Below are positions 47,181-56,923 of a stretch of 64,000 nt of DNA, piece after piece; within the stretch, counting starts at the first letter, position 1; every line of letters begins with the position of its first letter. The notes below the pieces were generated by a model, which was given only the letters and a program-made list of their open reading frames with translations, was not told where the DNA came from and searched no databases. Source of the DNA: Thalassotalea eurytherma. GTDB taxonomy: Bacteria > Pseudomonadota > Gammaproteobacteria > Enterobacterales > Alteromonadaceae. The DNA lies in assembly GCF_030161415.1 (NCBI RefSeq), contig NZ_BSSU01000003.1, forward strand, positions 186,001-250,000. The letters are read 5' to 3'. A program made the translations under genes and the position numbers.

Positions 47181-48938
47181 CTATGTATTATAGTTTTTTG
47201 AGAATGGTGAATATACCCAAGATTTGCAATAAATATTCGACTTTATATTTGAGATTTTGGTCAAATTAACTTTTGTTCTGTCATGATATTTAGCAAATGT
47301 GGAACGGTACTTATCAACATCAAATTCGTTACATAGAAATTTAAAAAATTTATAGTGCCTCAAGTACATATTTGCACCTTGAGAAAAATACTCATCCAAT
47401 GTGGGCTCAGTACCTTTGTACGTTACAGCGTGAAACCCCTGGTTGAGATACAGCGATTTTGAGTATTTAACTAATGGAATTTTACGTAATGAATCTACGG
47501 TGCCAAAATACCTGAACCTAAAATCGATGGCGAAAGAGTAAGGCCAATATTTCCCAAATGCCCATTTCACCGATCTGTGATTTTGGTAATTATAACTGCT
47601 ATTCTCCGGTCGGTATAAATGGTGTTCCATAACTTCAGTAAAGTTGTTCGACGTTACATTACCATTCTGCAAGTCTTTCGGTAGCATCTCTAGCAACAAC
47701 GCTAGCGCAAACTTATGACCACCTGCATCCAGGTTTTTTACATAATCTGAAAAGTCATTGTGACTGGTAGGTAAATCCAAAAACTCATCTACATCAACAG
47801 TGAGCAGCCAACTTCCTTCTTCCTGAAATAGCCCCATTAACGTTCTAATCCAGAAAACCTTCGATGTTTTAAAGCTGCCAAACCTTGGTCTTACGACGTG
47901 CACATCTGAGTACTCGAGAGTTTTTTCTATCTGGACATCAGAATGATCATCAATGATTATAAAACGCTCTATACCAATACTCTTGTAATGCTCGTACCAT
48001 GCTTTCAGCATCATATCTTCATTTTTGGCAACAGTATAAACCGTGGATATGCTTTCTTTCTTTAACGTTGACAACCCAGTTCCATGAAAGAATACCTTTG
48101 AATTTTTTTTAATGAAATCATGCTCACAGAACTCTTCTTGTTTTTTCGCAAGCTTCGCCTGAAAATACCCTTTCGCATTGTCACTTTCCGAGACATTGTA
48201 CAGCGCATAATACATATTCAAGTTATGGAAGATATTCATAGAATCATCTTTCTGCACGTAATCGCTGCCACGAGGGTTTAACGGTAACTTTTGTTCCCCT
48301 AAATCACTAATGACTATTTTGGGTGATAATTCATTTCTTTCGACAAATTCAGAAACTTCCTTTGACGAATTTATAATGTTTCGAGAACCTCGTGAGATAA
48401 ATGAAAAGTCGGTACTAGTAATACATTTCAGCAGCAAAGAAATTTCATCAAATTGCCTTGGTAAAAGCTCATTAATGTACCCATGTTCCTTGTATAATGC
48501 AGTTGGGATAGTAACTCTACCGGATGTGCCATCCCCCCATTCTCCGGACCAGTGATGTAAAAAGCATTTACCATCATGTTCTTTAATACGCTCCAGCGTT
48601 TTTGCAACTTCTGCTTCAGTTATAAAATTGTCGCCATCCAAGCTTGAGTAAAATTTGGAATTAATAACGCCCTTAAAACTGTTCTTTGCCCAGCAGAAGT
48701 GCCAATAAGGTAAAGGTTCTAGTTTATTAAATCTCAAAAGCCCTGATTTTATTTCTTTTGAAAAATCCTTCTTAACCCACTTTTCGACCTCATTGTCTTT
48801 GTCATAATTATTAATAATCAGTTCAACATCATTTTTAAACTTAGATAACACTGAGACGTTCCATTTTAACGTATTTTTTATGTCATCCGTTCGATTCATT
48901 ACTGGCACACAGTATGAAATAACCTTGTTTTTCATCAT
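47181..48938 (-). CDS. two-domain glycosyltransferase (GT2-like plus GT92/GT2-4-like)
   Basis: The 585-residue protein has an N-terminal GT-A-like domain (VISYCVPVMNRTDDIKNTLKW, with SSLDGDNFI near residues 97-105 as the metal motif). A second GT-A domain starts near 307 (STVYTVAKNEDMMLKAWYEHYKSIGIERFIIIDDHS) with LTVDVDEFLDLP near 372-383, the pattern of DUF23/GT92-like enzymes. It likely adds two sugars or builds a repeating unit. The start may be the first or second of two adjacent Met codons. The 157-base spacer after it shows nothing. Confidence 0.75.
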   Translation of the reverse strand: MMKNKVISYCVPVMNRTDDIKNTLKWNVSVLSKFKNDVELIINNYDKDNEVEKWVKKDFSKEIKSGLLRFNKLEPLPYWHFCWAKNSFKGVINSKFYSSLDGDNFITEAEVAKTLERIKEHDGKCFLHHWSGEWGDGTSGRVTIPTALYKEHGYINELLPRQFDEISLLLKCITSTDFSFISRGSRNIINSSKEVSEFVERNELSPKIVISDLGEQKLPLNPRGSDYVQKDDSMNIFHNLNMYYALYNVSESDNAKGYFQAKLAKKQEEFCEHDFIKKNSKVFFHGTGLSTLKKESISTVYTVAKNEDMMLKAWYEHYKSIGIERFIIIDDHSDVQIEKTLEYSDVHVVRPRFGSFKTSKVFWIRTLMGLFQEEGSWLLTVDVDEFLDLPTSHNDFSDYVKNLDAGGHKFALALLLEMLPKDLQNGNVTSNNFTEVMEHHLYRPENSSYNYQNHRSVKWAFGKYWPYSFAIDFRFRYFGTVDSLRKIPLVKYSKSLYLNQGFHAVTYKGTEPTLDEYFSQGANMYLRHYKFFKFLCNEFDVDKYRSTFAKYHDRTKVNLTKISNIKSNIYCKSWVYSPFSKNYNT

Positions 48939-48970
48939 AATTCCTAAAAACTAAAATTGATTCTTCTCTG

Positions 48971-49885
48971 CTATAAAAACCAATCGTTTCTAGCATTGGA
49001 TAGAAATGAAGGTAAATTTTTTATTACCTCCTCTTTTTCCAATAACTCTAAAAACTTATATTTACAATTTAACTTTTTTGTAAGTTCGAGCTGAGAACTT
49101 ATAAGAACCGGAATGCAACCAAATTCTATCGCTTCCCAAAGCCTTATCGAATTAGGCCCACTGCCCGAGGGACACAAACAAAAAACCGTATCTTCCATTA
49201 CTTCTATATATTCCTTCTCGTGCTGCTCTCTTACTTTTTGCTTTGCTTCAGCTTCACTTTCACCATGGAGCTGATTTCGGTATATATCCTGTTCAAAGTG
49301 CCATTCACTGCGCTCGATAATGATTGCATCGTCTCGCTTTGGCAAGTTAAAAATCCACTTGCGTACCTCTGTCATATAAAGCCCAGGCTGGTACGCTCCA
49401 ATAAAGCTGTATAAGTGTTTTCGCTCTTTTAGCGGTTTATTTCTGTAAGGTTTTATACGCTTATAATGCATTACCGGATAAAGTGGGTACGGATGTAATT
49501 TTATACCCTCAGCTTCACACTGTCCTTTAATTTTATGTGACCAATAAATATCGGTAATCCCTAGCGCCTTAAAATAAGGCAAAAGCTTTAGTGCATATAT
49601 ATGCTGACAGTAAGTGACAACTTTCAGTGCCATTTTAGGTGGTTTATTCGCCAAAGCGTGTAACAACTTGGTCGATTTTTGTGGATTATGATCAAGGTAG
49701 TCAATTAATGTAGCCCAAGGAAAACAAATATACTGATTACTCAATTCATTATCATCACCGCTAATTAGTTTTTCATAAGCCCACAATTCCGTTTTAGCAG
49801 GAATCTGCCAGTCATGATCATAAGAAAAAATATTTCCTGTTCGTTTCCAGCCGTTTGGATATTGAACTATTTGTTGGTTATACAT
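48971..49885 (-). CDS. exostosin-family (GT47-like) glycosyltransferase
   Basis: The 304-residue protein carries the exostosin-type donor-binding block VFCLCPSGSGPNSIRLWEAI followed by EFGCIPVLIS near residues 236-265, and the earlier YSFIGAYQ. Exostosin-like enzymes transfer uronic acids or related sugars in many systems, which would suit the UDP-glucuronate made by Ugd. The donor is an inference. Its start lies 8 bases inside the preceding gene, so the two are coupled. Confidence 0.78.
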   Translation of the reverse strand: MYNQQIVQYPNGWKRTGNIFSYDHDWQIPAKTELWAYEKLISGDDNELSNQYICFPWATLIDYLDHNPQKSTKLLHALANKPPKMALKVVTYCQHIYALKLLPYFKALGITDIYWSHKIKGQCEAEGIKLHPYPLYPVMHYKRIKPYRNKPLKERKHLYSFIGAYQPGLYMTEVRKWIFNLPKRDDAIIIERSEWHFEQDIYRNQLHGESEAEAKQKVREQHEKEYIEVMEDTVFCLCPSGSGPNSIRLWEAIEFGCIPVLISSQLELTKKLNCKYKFLELLEKEEVIKNLPSFLSNARNDWFL

Positions 49886-52358
49886 TTAACTGACAGAACC
49901 ACGCACCTTTTTCACAAGGCACTAACTCTTCCATGTATGTGATAAAGCGAGACTCAATCGTTTTTTTCCAATGTACTGCAATATTTTTCTCTTCTTGACG
50001 GTTATAGTCGTCAAGCACTAAATCAAGTTGGTGACTTCCTAAATGATTTAACAGCTTAGTGACTGCAGGCAACCTAGCTAGTGGCCCTGTTGCCCCTGGT
50101 GGCCCATCAATTAAAACGAGTACCTTAGCTACTCTATTTCTAAAAATATCAGCGATCTGTGCGAGCGCATTGTCACAATCATAGTAAAGATAAGGTTTTT
50201 CATCGCATACAAAATTAACTAATGGAGCATGCACCAAATTAACTACCCCATCTAGATTAGCTTGTTTCAAAGACAATAAGGTTTTTTCGTGATACTTTTT
50301 ATTATGCTCAAAAGTTAGAACACGTTGCGGAAGCTCATTTGCAAAGTTACTAACATAGGTTAAATCATCAACATATTTGCCCATCTGTTCAGTTTTATTT
50401 TCAATACTAATGACACTTTCAGAAGAAGACTTTTTAGCCAGTGCTTGCGCGAATAGCTTTGTCGATGTACCGCTACCAAATTCAATAATCAAGTCGTAAT
50501 TATTGTTCTCGATTTTTCCTAATAAGAATAATGCAATATCACTGCTGATCGGCCAACCATGGTATTCCATAGCTAACTTCCCCGTTTCCAAGTAGCTTTG
50601 TACACCAATGAAAGATTCGACTTGTTTAACAGAATTATTGAAACCCTGTTCCAAACTCCAGTCTAGATTCCTTTTCATCTCTGCCAATTCATTCTTATGG
50701 TTTACATTTACCTGTTTGACAAGAGCATCAAGCATACTTTGTGTTTCCTCGCTTTGTTTACTTTCTAAGTGGGAAATAACCGCATCTTTCTCTTCTAATT
50801 GCTTTTCAAGTTCCAAAACCTTTGTCTTAGCTACCTCAGTCCTCTCTTTATGAACCTGACACCAATGCAATTTATCGTTAAGTGACTCAGCTTGTTGCTC
50901 ATTTTTTTCAACACTTTTTCTAAGCTCTAGGTTTAACGCTTCAACTTCCTTATTTAAACTTCCAGCCCAATCTTTATGCTCTAGGTAGCGCTTATGCTCT
51001 TGATCTTTTTGCAATACTGCTTCATGAAGTTTTTGCTCTATATCTTCATTGTCATCTAGCTTTTTTTGTAGTGTTTGAACATGTTCATTAAGACTTTCAA
51101 TTTGAGTCTTACTGCCTTGACGTGAACGTTTTTGTTCATCGCGCTCTTTAGTTAGCGTAGCTACTTGAGCTTGAAGCTGTTCTATTTTTGAAGATGACTG
51201 TTCACGCTCTGTTTCAAGCACCTTCGTTGTGCTATTTACTTGTTCAACAAGTGATGTTTTTTCACTTTTTAGTTTTTCAGTATATTTTGACTGAATACCA
51301 ACCTTTTGTTGATACTCATTCTGAGCATCTTCTATATAGCTTTTGAGTTCTGCAACTTGATTATTAAGTTTTGTTTGTTGCTCTTGGGCTTGTGTCAAAC
51401 ATAGTTGCAGCTCGTTAATACGGTTACTTTTTTGTGTTAATTCTGTGGCTGCTCTATCCAAAGCTTCTTGATGAGAATCGTTTATTTGCTCAATTGTTTG
51501 CTTGTGTTGGTTATAAACATCTTTGGCTGCAACGCGTTGTTCATTGTTACTGGCAATTAACTGCTCTATTTTTTGTTCAAGTAGCGAGTAGGACTCGTCT
51601 TTTTTTACTAGTTGATTTTCAAGAGATTGAATAGTGTTAATATGCTTTTGGTTCTCATTCTCAAGCGAACTTAATTTTTTTATAAGTTTGGTGTGCGCTA
51701 ACTTTTCTTTATTTAATACAAATACGGTATTTTCAAACACAAGGTCATGTGCTTGGGTAACAACATGGTCGAAACAGTAGTTATCTAACCGTTTGATTAA
51801 ATCTTCTTGCTGCCCACTGCTTGCATTTATTGCATGGTTTATTGTTTGAATAACGACGAAATCAAACGTTTCTAGCGTTGACGGTTTAACGCCCTCTAAA
51901 ATTTGTTGTTCAGCGCCATTCAGTTGCAACACAAGTAGGCTTAAATCATTGCTCTGAACACTGAAATCATCAACCAAGTACTCTAGCGATGTGGCTTCAA
52001 CTTTTTGCTTACTCGTTATAGACGTGTTTTTGAATACTTTTTTAATTGCTTCAGGTTCTTGTAAGCCACTAAATTGAGCAGGCTGTGTAATAAAAAAGTC
52101 AACATGATTATTCATGCCTTCATTAACCAGCGCCTTGTTAAGGCAAGCGGTATTGTTTTTTATAAGTGAGTTGTTAACTTTTTCTTGGAGTTGTTCAAAT
52201 TGACTTTCAGCGGCTTCAATTAATATTAACTGCTTTGGCTTGAGCTCTTGATAAAAAGCTAGCTCAGCACACAAGCCTGCACCAACGTGAATGATTGTAC
52301 CGACATTATCTAGCTCAATTTTACGCTCTAGTAGCTTTGTATAGATCGATTTATTCAT
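49878..52358 (-). CDS. methyltransferase - coiled coil - methyltransferase fusion
   Basis: The 826-residue protein has an FkbM-like methyltransferase domain at about 1-215 (GTIIHVGAGLCAELAFY, then VEATSLEYLVDDF and LQLNGAEQQILEG). A long, almost unbroken coiled coil of roughly 360 residues (about 220-590, rich in Gln, Glu, Lys) follows. The C-terminus is a second class I methyltransferase-like domain with IIEFGSGTSTKLF near 635 and VLIDGPPGATGPLARLPAV near 755. Methylated chain ends set by a coiled-coil ruler are known from E. coli WbdD; a similar role here is an inference. It overlaps the exostosin gene by 8 bases. Confidence 0.72.
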   Translation of the reverse strand: MNKSIYTKLLERKIELDNVGTIIHVGAGLCAELAFYQELKPKQLILIEAAESQFEQLQEKVNNSLIKNNTACLNKALVNEGMNNHVDFFITQPAQFSGLQEPEAIKKVFKNTSITSKQKVEATSLEYLVDDFSVQSNDLSLLVLQLNGAEQQILEGVKPSTLETFDFVVIQTINHAINASSGQQEDLIKRLDNYCFDHVVTQAHDLVFENTVFVLNKEKLAHTKLIKKLSSLENENQKHINTIQSLENQLVKKDESYSLLEQKIEQLIASNNEQRVAAKDVYNQHKQTIEQINDSHQEALDRAATELTQKSNRINELQLCLTQAQEQQTKLNNQVAELKSYIEDAQNEYQQKVGIQSKYTEKLKSEKTSLVEQVNSTTKVLETEREQSSSKIEQLQAQVATLTKERDEQKRSRQGSKTQIESLNEHVQTLQKKLDDNEDIEQKLHEAVLQKDQEHKRYLEHKDWAGSLNKEVEALNLELRKSVEKNEQQAESLNDKLHWCQVHKERTEVAKTKVLELEKQLEEKDAVISHLESKQSEETQSMLDALVKQVNVNHKNELAEMKRNLDWSLEQGFNNSVKQVESFIGVQSYLETGKLAMEYHGWPISSDIALFLLGKIENNNYDLIIEFGSGTSTKLFAQALAKKSSSESVISIENKTEQMGKYVDDLTYVSNFANELPQRVLTFEHNKKYHEKTLLSLKQANLDGVVNLVHAPLVNFVCDEKPYLYYDCDNALAQIADIFRNRVAKVLVLIDGPPGATGPLARLPAVTKLLNHLGSHQLDLVLDDYNRQEEKNIAVHWKKTIESRFITYMEELVPCEKGAWFCQLNV

Positions 52359-52414
52359 GAGTCACATTTCTTAATTTTAGAGGCATATTTTTTAGAAGGG
52401 CAGTAAAAACTTTA

Positions 52415-53647
52415 CTATTGTTCTACATCCATGTTTGTTAACCAGTTCCCAACATCTTGAAACAACTGATTAAAATAATCATTATTAACTCGCCCAATAC
52501 TAGCACAGCCTATGCGGTTTGACCAAGTTATTTGAGCTATTTTCTTAGTTGTTAAATGGTCAATTTTTAGGTTTGTATATCTACAAGATAAACGGTTAGC
52601 TTCTCTTTCACACCAGGTTGTTGTTAAGCTAATTACTGCCAACTGATAATAAGCAGCAAGCCATAAAACACCAGAGCTTTGTTCTTGGTATGCAGATTGA
52701 TCATAATTTAATAGTAATGCATCTGAATTTGAAAACAACGTAAGTAGTTCACCGTGTGATAAAAAACGATTAATTATTTCTATATTATATTGCGCAGCCA
52801 AATTTACTAACTCATTAGTCGTGTTTATTAGCTCAGAATTTTCATTGGTTAGGGTATATTGTATGACGAGTTTCAGCTCTGAATTACCACCTTTGATGAT
52901 AGCTTGAATAACACTTGGTAGCTGGCAAAACCCTTTATTATGTTTTGCATCACCGCAATATAGTAATAATTGCTTTTCTGAGCTTACTTCTAATTCGATT
53001 GCTGAATCGGCATCATTTATTAAAGCACAGGGTTGTATAAAGATTTCTCGTGCTAAAATTTCTCTGAAACTTTCTGCTGTTTCAAAGTCAGAGGCAAAAA
53101 AATTAATGTTTGCAAAGGTTGCTAAAGCTTTAAAGGATAGCTCATTATACATTTGGAAGTAAGGTTCATTTTTCTTGTGTGGTTTGTACATTAAACCAAT
53201 CACTATAGTAAACGCGTGTGGCTCTATCTTTAGTAACTTTAACGCGCAAGTTAAAGCTTGAGCATGTAACCAAGTTAGGGTATGAAACCATAGTATTATT
53301 TTTTCTTTAGTCGCTCTTTGGTTTATTCCACCAAGCAATGTCGAATATTCTTTGGTTAACTGTCTAACATATGGTTGCGCCTGGCTCAGTGTTGGGCTTT
53401 GGTAGAAGTATTGATAGAAGTCAGTTTCAAAGTAAGGTGTTATTGAGACCCTTTCTGATTCGAGTCTTTCGATAAATGCACTATCACATGCTTTGTTGGC
53501 ATAGACTTCAAGCTTAATTCTATTGGTTTTATATGCTTGGGAGTTTACTAACGCTTCGACTATTGCTGGGTGGTGGCCGCCATATTCTCTTAATGCTGGA
53601 TCGGGAATGATTATTGTTTTCATAGTATTTTGTATTGGCGGATTCAT
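52415..53647 (-). CDS. GT4-like glycosyltransferase
   Basis: The 410-residue protein begins (from its second Met) KTIIIPDPALREYGGHHPAIVEALVN, a GT-B N-terminal strand with the glycine-rich loop. Its C-terminal half has LLLYCGDAKHNKGFCQLPSVIQAI and SNSDALLLNYDQSAYQEQSSGVLWLAA, the place of the E-x7-E donor site in GT4 enzymes (here Glu in YQEQSSG). Donor unknown. The start could be the Met eight codons later; neither has a clear ribosome site. Confidence 0.75.
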   Translation of the reverse strand: MNPPIQNTMKTIIIPDPALREYGGHHPAIVEALVNSQAYKTNRIKLEVYANKACDSAFIERLESERVSITPYFETDFYQYFYQSPTLSQAQPYVRQLTKEYSTLLGGINQRATKEKIILWFHTLTWLHAQALTCALKLLKIEPHAFTIVIGLMYKPHKKNEPYFQMYNELSFKALATFANINFFASDFETAESFREILAREIFIQPCALINDADSAIELEVSSEKQLLLYCGDAKHNKGFCQLPSVIQAIIKGGNSELKLVIQYTLTNENSELINTTNELVNLAAQYNIEIINRFLSHGELLTLFSNSDALLLNYDQSAYQEQSSGVLWLAAYYQLAVISLTTTWCEREANRLSCRYTNLKIDHLTTKKIAQITWSNRIGCASIGRVNNDYFNQLFQDVGNWLTNMDVEQ

Positions 53648-53767
53648 TTCTTTTGTTTTTCTGATTATAAAGTTTGATTTAGGGGGATCAGCTAACAGTA
53701 TTCTGGAATGACCTCATTCTTATTGATACTAGATTCCGCCCTAAAACACTACCCGAATGACTAAATT

Positions 53768-55450
53768 TTAATGATTTAAATGCCCTATCAATTCTAGACT
53801 TGTAGTTAAGTAACTATTAGTTCTATGTTCACCAGGTTGTATAAGTTTGAAACTCTCGCCTTGTTGAGCTTTTATGTAGTAATGTTCTAACTCTTCCTGT
53901 AATTGATGGATCTGCAACAAGCTTAATTCGTTTTCGGCGACTAAATCGGTATTAACATTGGTAAGCTCTGTATAGTCTTTTTCTAATACACTTAGTCTTT
54001 CTGTTACTTTTTGCTTTTCTTGCTTTAAGTCATTTACTTCACTTTTCAATGACTCCTTATCTTTAATAGCAATAGATAAGTCAGTTTTTAGCTGCTGCAT
54101 TTGAACTACGAATACTTCTTTCTCTTTACCAAATTCGTTAGAGCTGTTCAGCACCTCGTTATACTTATCTTCTGAGCTTTTTAGCTGTATGCTCTGTTGT
54201 TGGTTAATGGCGTTTTGGTTTAATAACTCTTGTTCTAGTTCATTAACTTTGTTTACTGAACTCTCAAGCTCTTCATGTAGCTGATCAACCTGCATTAGAA
54301 TGAGCTCAATATGACCTTGATTAATCTGGTCACCTTCAGATTTAGTCTCGTTTTTTGCTATCGAAAGCTTTTGCATTAACTTTTGTTTATTTTGTTTAAC
54401 AGAATTGATATCGCTCTCAGCTTGAGAAAGCTTTAAAAACGTGTGCTCTAATTCTTCTTGCAATTGATGAATCTGCAATAAACTTAGTTCATTTTCTTCT
54501 ACTAACTCTTGAATTTTTGTTTCTAGTTTTTCATTGTTAGTTGCTAGGTCATCAACCTTTTCGTTTTGATTTTTTTCTAGTTCTGCCTTTGTCATAGAGT
54601 GAGCAACAGTCATTTGCTCTAATTCTTCTTGCAGTTGATGAATCTGCAATAAACTTAGTTCATTTTCATAGGCCAATTCACCGCGTTCATGGGAGAGTTT
54701 TTCATTTTTCTCTTGATACGTTTTAAGCTCTTTTGTTAACTCTACCAAGTGCTGCTCAGTTAGTGCTTGTTTGGCGTACTTAATTTTCTCGATTTTAATA
54801 TTTTGTTGCTGAGTTTGGTCAACTAATTTCTTGCTACAGTTAACTAATTGACTTACCCACTGTGCGTTTCTGTAGCTTAGGCTTGTACTATATTGACTAT
54901 CTAAAATTTCAGCTGCACTTTCTAGTTGCTCGAAGGTGTATTGAGTTTCTAAATTCTCGGTTAAATACGTAAACTGTTGCTCCATGTTGAATAAGTCTGT
55001 TGAACTAAGGTATTCATTAGAAGCATTTAGCTCCGCTGATAGTTCTAAAGAATATTCTGTGTTCAAGAAATCGAGGAAGCTTTTCAGATTTAAACATACT
55101 TGATGAGCATTTAACAGCTTTGTTTGCTCAATGTTACTTACATAAAAGCCAAGTAGCTCTTGGTTAGCTAGTTGCCATTGCTCTACCGTATTGAGAAGTA
55201 ACGCATGTTCAGGTGCGTCATACATCAAAATCAAGTATTGCTCGTCAGTTTGAAGGTCAATTTGGTTTAACTGGTTTAAATCATCCTCAAAGTAATAAAC
55301 AAAAGAGAATTTATCATCACCATTTTCTGCCAGCTTTTGAAACTCTGCGAAGTTCTCAAGCGCTTTTGAATTTTCAATGTTTACTAAAAACTGTTGAATA
55401 GTGTTTCGTTGGTTGTCGTTTGTAATACCACCCAAAACGAATAATTTCAT
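53768..55450 (-). CDS. coiled-coil protein with repeated ENELSLLQIHQLQEELEH modules
   Basis: The 560-residue protein has an N-terminal globular part of about 130 residues (MKLFVLGGITNDNQRNTIQQ) that I cannot assign. A long coiled coil of about 370 residues follows, and a short C-terminal tail (ESFKLIQPGEHRTNSYL). Within the coil the 18-residue module ENELSLLQIHQLQEELEH or close variants occurs near residues 262, 318 and 505, with a degenerate form (ELILMQVDQLHEELES) near 383. The same module is known attached to glycosyltransferases in other polysaccharide loci, so it may be a docking or spacing element of the assembly complex. No catalytic motif was seen. Confidence 0.6.
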   Translation of the reverse strand: MKLFVLGGITNDNQRNTIQQFLVNIENSKALENFAEFQKLAENGDDKFSFVYYFEDDLNQLNQIDLQTDEQYLILMYDAPEHALLLNTVEQWQLANQELLGFYVSNIEQTKLLNAHQVCLNLKSFLDFLNTEYSLELSAELNASNEYLSSTDLFNMEQQFTYLTENLETQYTFEQLESAAEILDSQYSTSLSYRNAQWVSQLVNCSKKLVDQTQQQNIKIEKIKYAKQALTEQHLVELTKELKTYQEKNEKLSHERGELAYENELSLLQIHQLQEELEQMTVAHSMTKAELEKNQNEKVDDLATNNEKLETKIQELVEENELSLLQIHQLQEELEHTFLKLSQAESDINSVKQNKQKLMQKLSIAKNETKSEGDQINQGHIELILMQVDQLHEELESSVNKVNELEQELLNQNAINQQQSIQLKSSEDKYNEVLNSSNEFGKEKEVFVVQMQQLKTDLSIAIKDKESLKSEVNDLKQEKQKVTERLSVLEKDYTELTNVNTDLVAENELSLLQIHQLQEELEHYYIKAQQGESFKLIQPGEHRTNSYLTTSLELIGHLNH

Positions 55451-55480
55451 GTCTAATACTCTTTATTTATTTTTTACTAA

Positions 55481-56920
55481 TTAAAGTTTAACCACGTTAT
55501 CAAGTGATTGTACCACCAGTTCTTTAGCTTTTACTTCGTTACTAGATTCAGCGTAACAACGTAATTCTGGCGCATTACCAGATGGTCTTAAATGAATAAT
55601 ATCATTGCTTTCAAATGTAATGCGTAAACCATCAGTTGTGTTCACATTATTAATAACCGCACCATTAAAGCCAAGCTTTTCAACTAACGACTCAGGCGCC
55701 TTTGCTCCTGTTGAGATAATCGCTTTGCTTTTTTCTGTCGCGAAGTTTTTGATCCGATCACTATCAGTAAAGCGCTGTGGTAATTGCTCTACTAATTTTG
55801 ACAATTGGCCATTTGGAGCGGCTAACAATGCGCTTACCGCAGGTAATACAGCATCTCTCGTAGGTAGAGCTTCTATCTCAACACCGTTAATGTTTACCTT
55901 GCTACCAAGTAAGAAACCACCATTAGCTTCAAAACCTGCAACGCTTGCATATTCTTCAGCTAAACTTTCAAATTCAGCAATTACATAAGGTGAGCCAATT
56001 TTAGTTCGAACAGTTTGTTTAAAAGCGCCTGATTTTTCAATTGCGGTATTACAACTAACGGGCACAGCCAATGCATCAATACTTAACGCTTGCGCACATA
56101 GTAACCCAAGCACATCACCACGAAGCCAATTACCATTCTCATCTGAAACTAATGGTCTATCACCATCACCATCGGTCGAAAAAATTGCATCTAGGTTATG
56201 TTCTTTTGACCAATCGCGTGCTTTTTTACAATCTTCTTCAGATACTGCTTCAGTATCAATAGGAACAAATGTATCCGTTCTTTCCAGTGAAATAACGGCT
56301 GCACCTAATGCCTCAAAAATATCGGCATATAAATCTCTTCCGGCACTTGAATGCTCATAAATACCAATACATTTGCCGCTGAGCGGTTTATTGTTATACA
56401 TAGTGGTATAGCGACTTATGTAGTCGTTAGCTGCTTCTTGAAGAACGGTTAACTCAGATAAAGAATCAAAATCATCGATGCTTTCAAATTGTGCTTGCGA
56501 ACTATTAATGGCTTGTTCGTCAGCTTTGGAAATTTCTCCGTCAGGACGATAAAACTTTAAGCCGTTTCTATCAAATGGAATATGACTACCGGTGATCATC
56601 ATACATGGGATATTATCTTTCATAGCCTTTAAAGCTAAAGCTGGCGTAGGTACAACACCATAATAATCCACATTTAAGCCTAGTTGCTCGGCGGCATATG
56701 CACATGCTTTAGCCATATTATAACTACTTGGTCTGTTATCGATGGCAAACGCAATGTTTGAGAATTCAAAACTTTCTTTCATTACCGATAAAAAAGCGTG
56801 CGTAAAGGCAGCACAAACCTGAGGCGTAAAATCTTCAACTAAGCCTCTAGCACCACTTGTACCAAAGGCTACATTGCTGTTTTTTAGTACGGTTTTAGTA
56901 TTAAGCTGCTGAACTGTCAT
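55481..56920 (-). CDS. manB: phosphomannomutase (ManB/CpsG)
   Basis: This alpha-D-phosphohexomutase interconverts mannose-6-phosphate and mannose-1-phosphate. The 479-residue protein has the phosphoserine loop TGSHIPFDRNG near residue 109, the metal-binding DGDGDRP near 250, the sugar-binding GFEANGGFL and the phosphate-binding RPSGNAPELRCYAE near the end. It lies directly after manC with a 3-base gap. TGSHIP replaces the more common TASHNP. Together they supply GDP-mannose for Gmd and Fcl. Confidence 0.9.
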   Translation of the reverse strand: MTVQQLNTKTVLKNSNVAFGTSGARGLVEDFTPQVCAAFTHAFLSVMKESFEFSNIAFAIDNRPSSYNMAKACAYAAEQLGLNVDYYGVVPTPALALKAMKDNIPCMMITGSHIPFDRNGLKFYRPDGEISKADEQAINSSQAQFESIDDFDSLSELTVLQEAANDYISRYTTMYNNKPLSGKCIGIYEHSSAGRDLYADIFEALGAAVISLERTDTFVPIDTEAVSEEDCKKARDWSKEHNLDAIFSTDGDGDRPLVSDENGNWLRGDVLGLLCAQALSIDALAVPVSCNTAIEKSGAFKQTVRTKIGSPYVIAEFESLAEEYASVAGFEANGGFLLGSKVNINGVEIEALPTRDAVLPAVSALLAAPNGQLSKLVEQLPQRFTDSDRIKNFATEKSKAIISTGAKAPESLVEKLGFNGAVINNVNTTDGLRITFESNDIIHLRPSGNAPELRCYAESSNEVKAKELVVQSLDNVVKL

Positions 56921-56923
56921 ATA

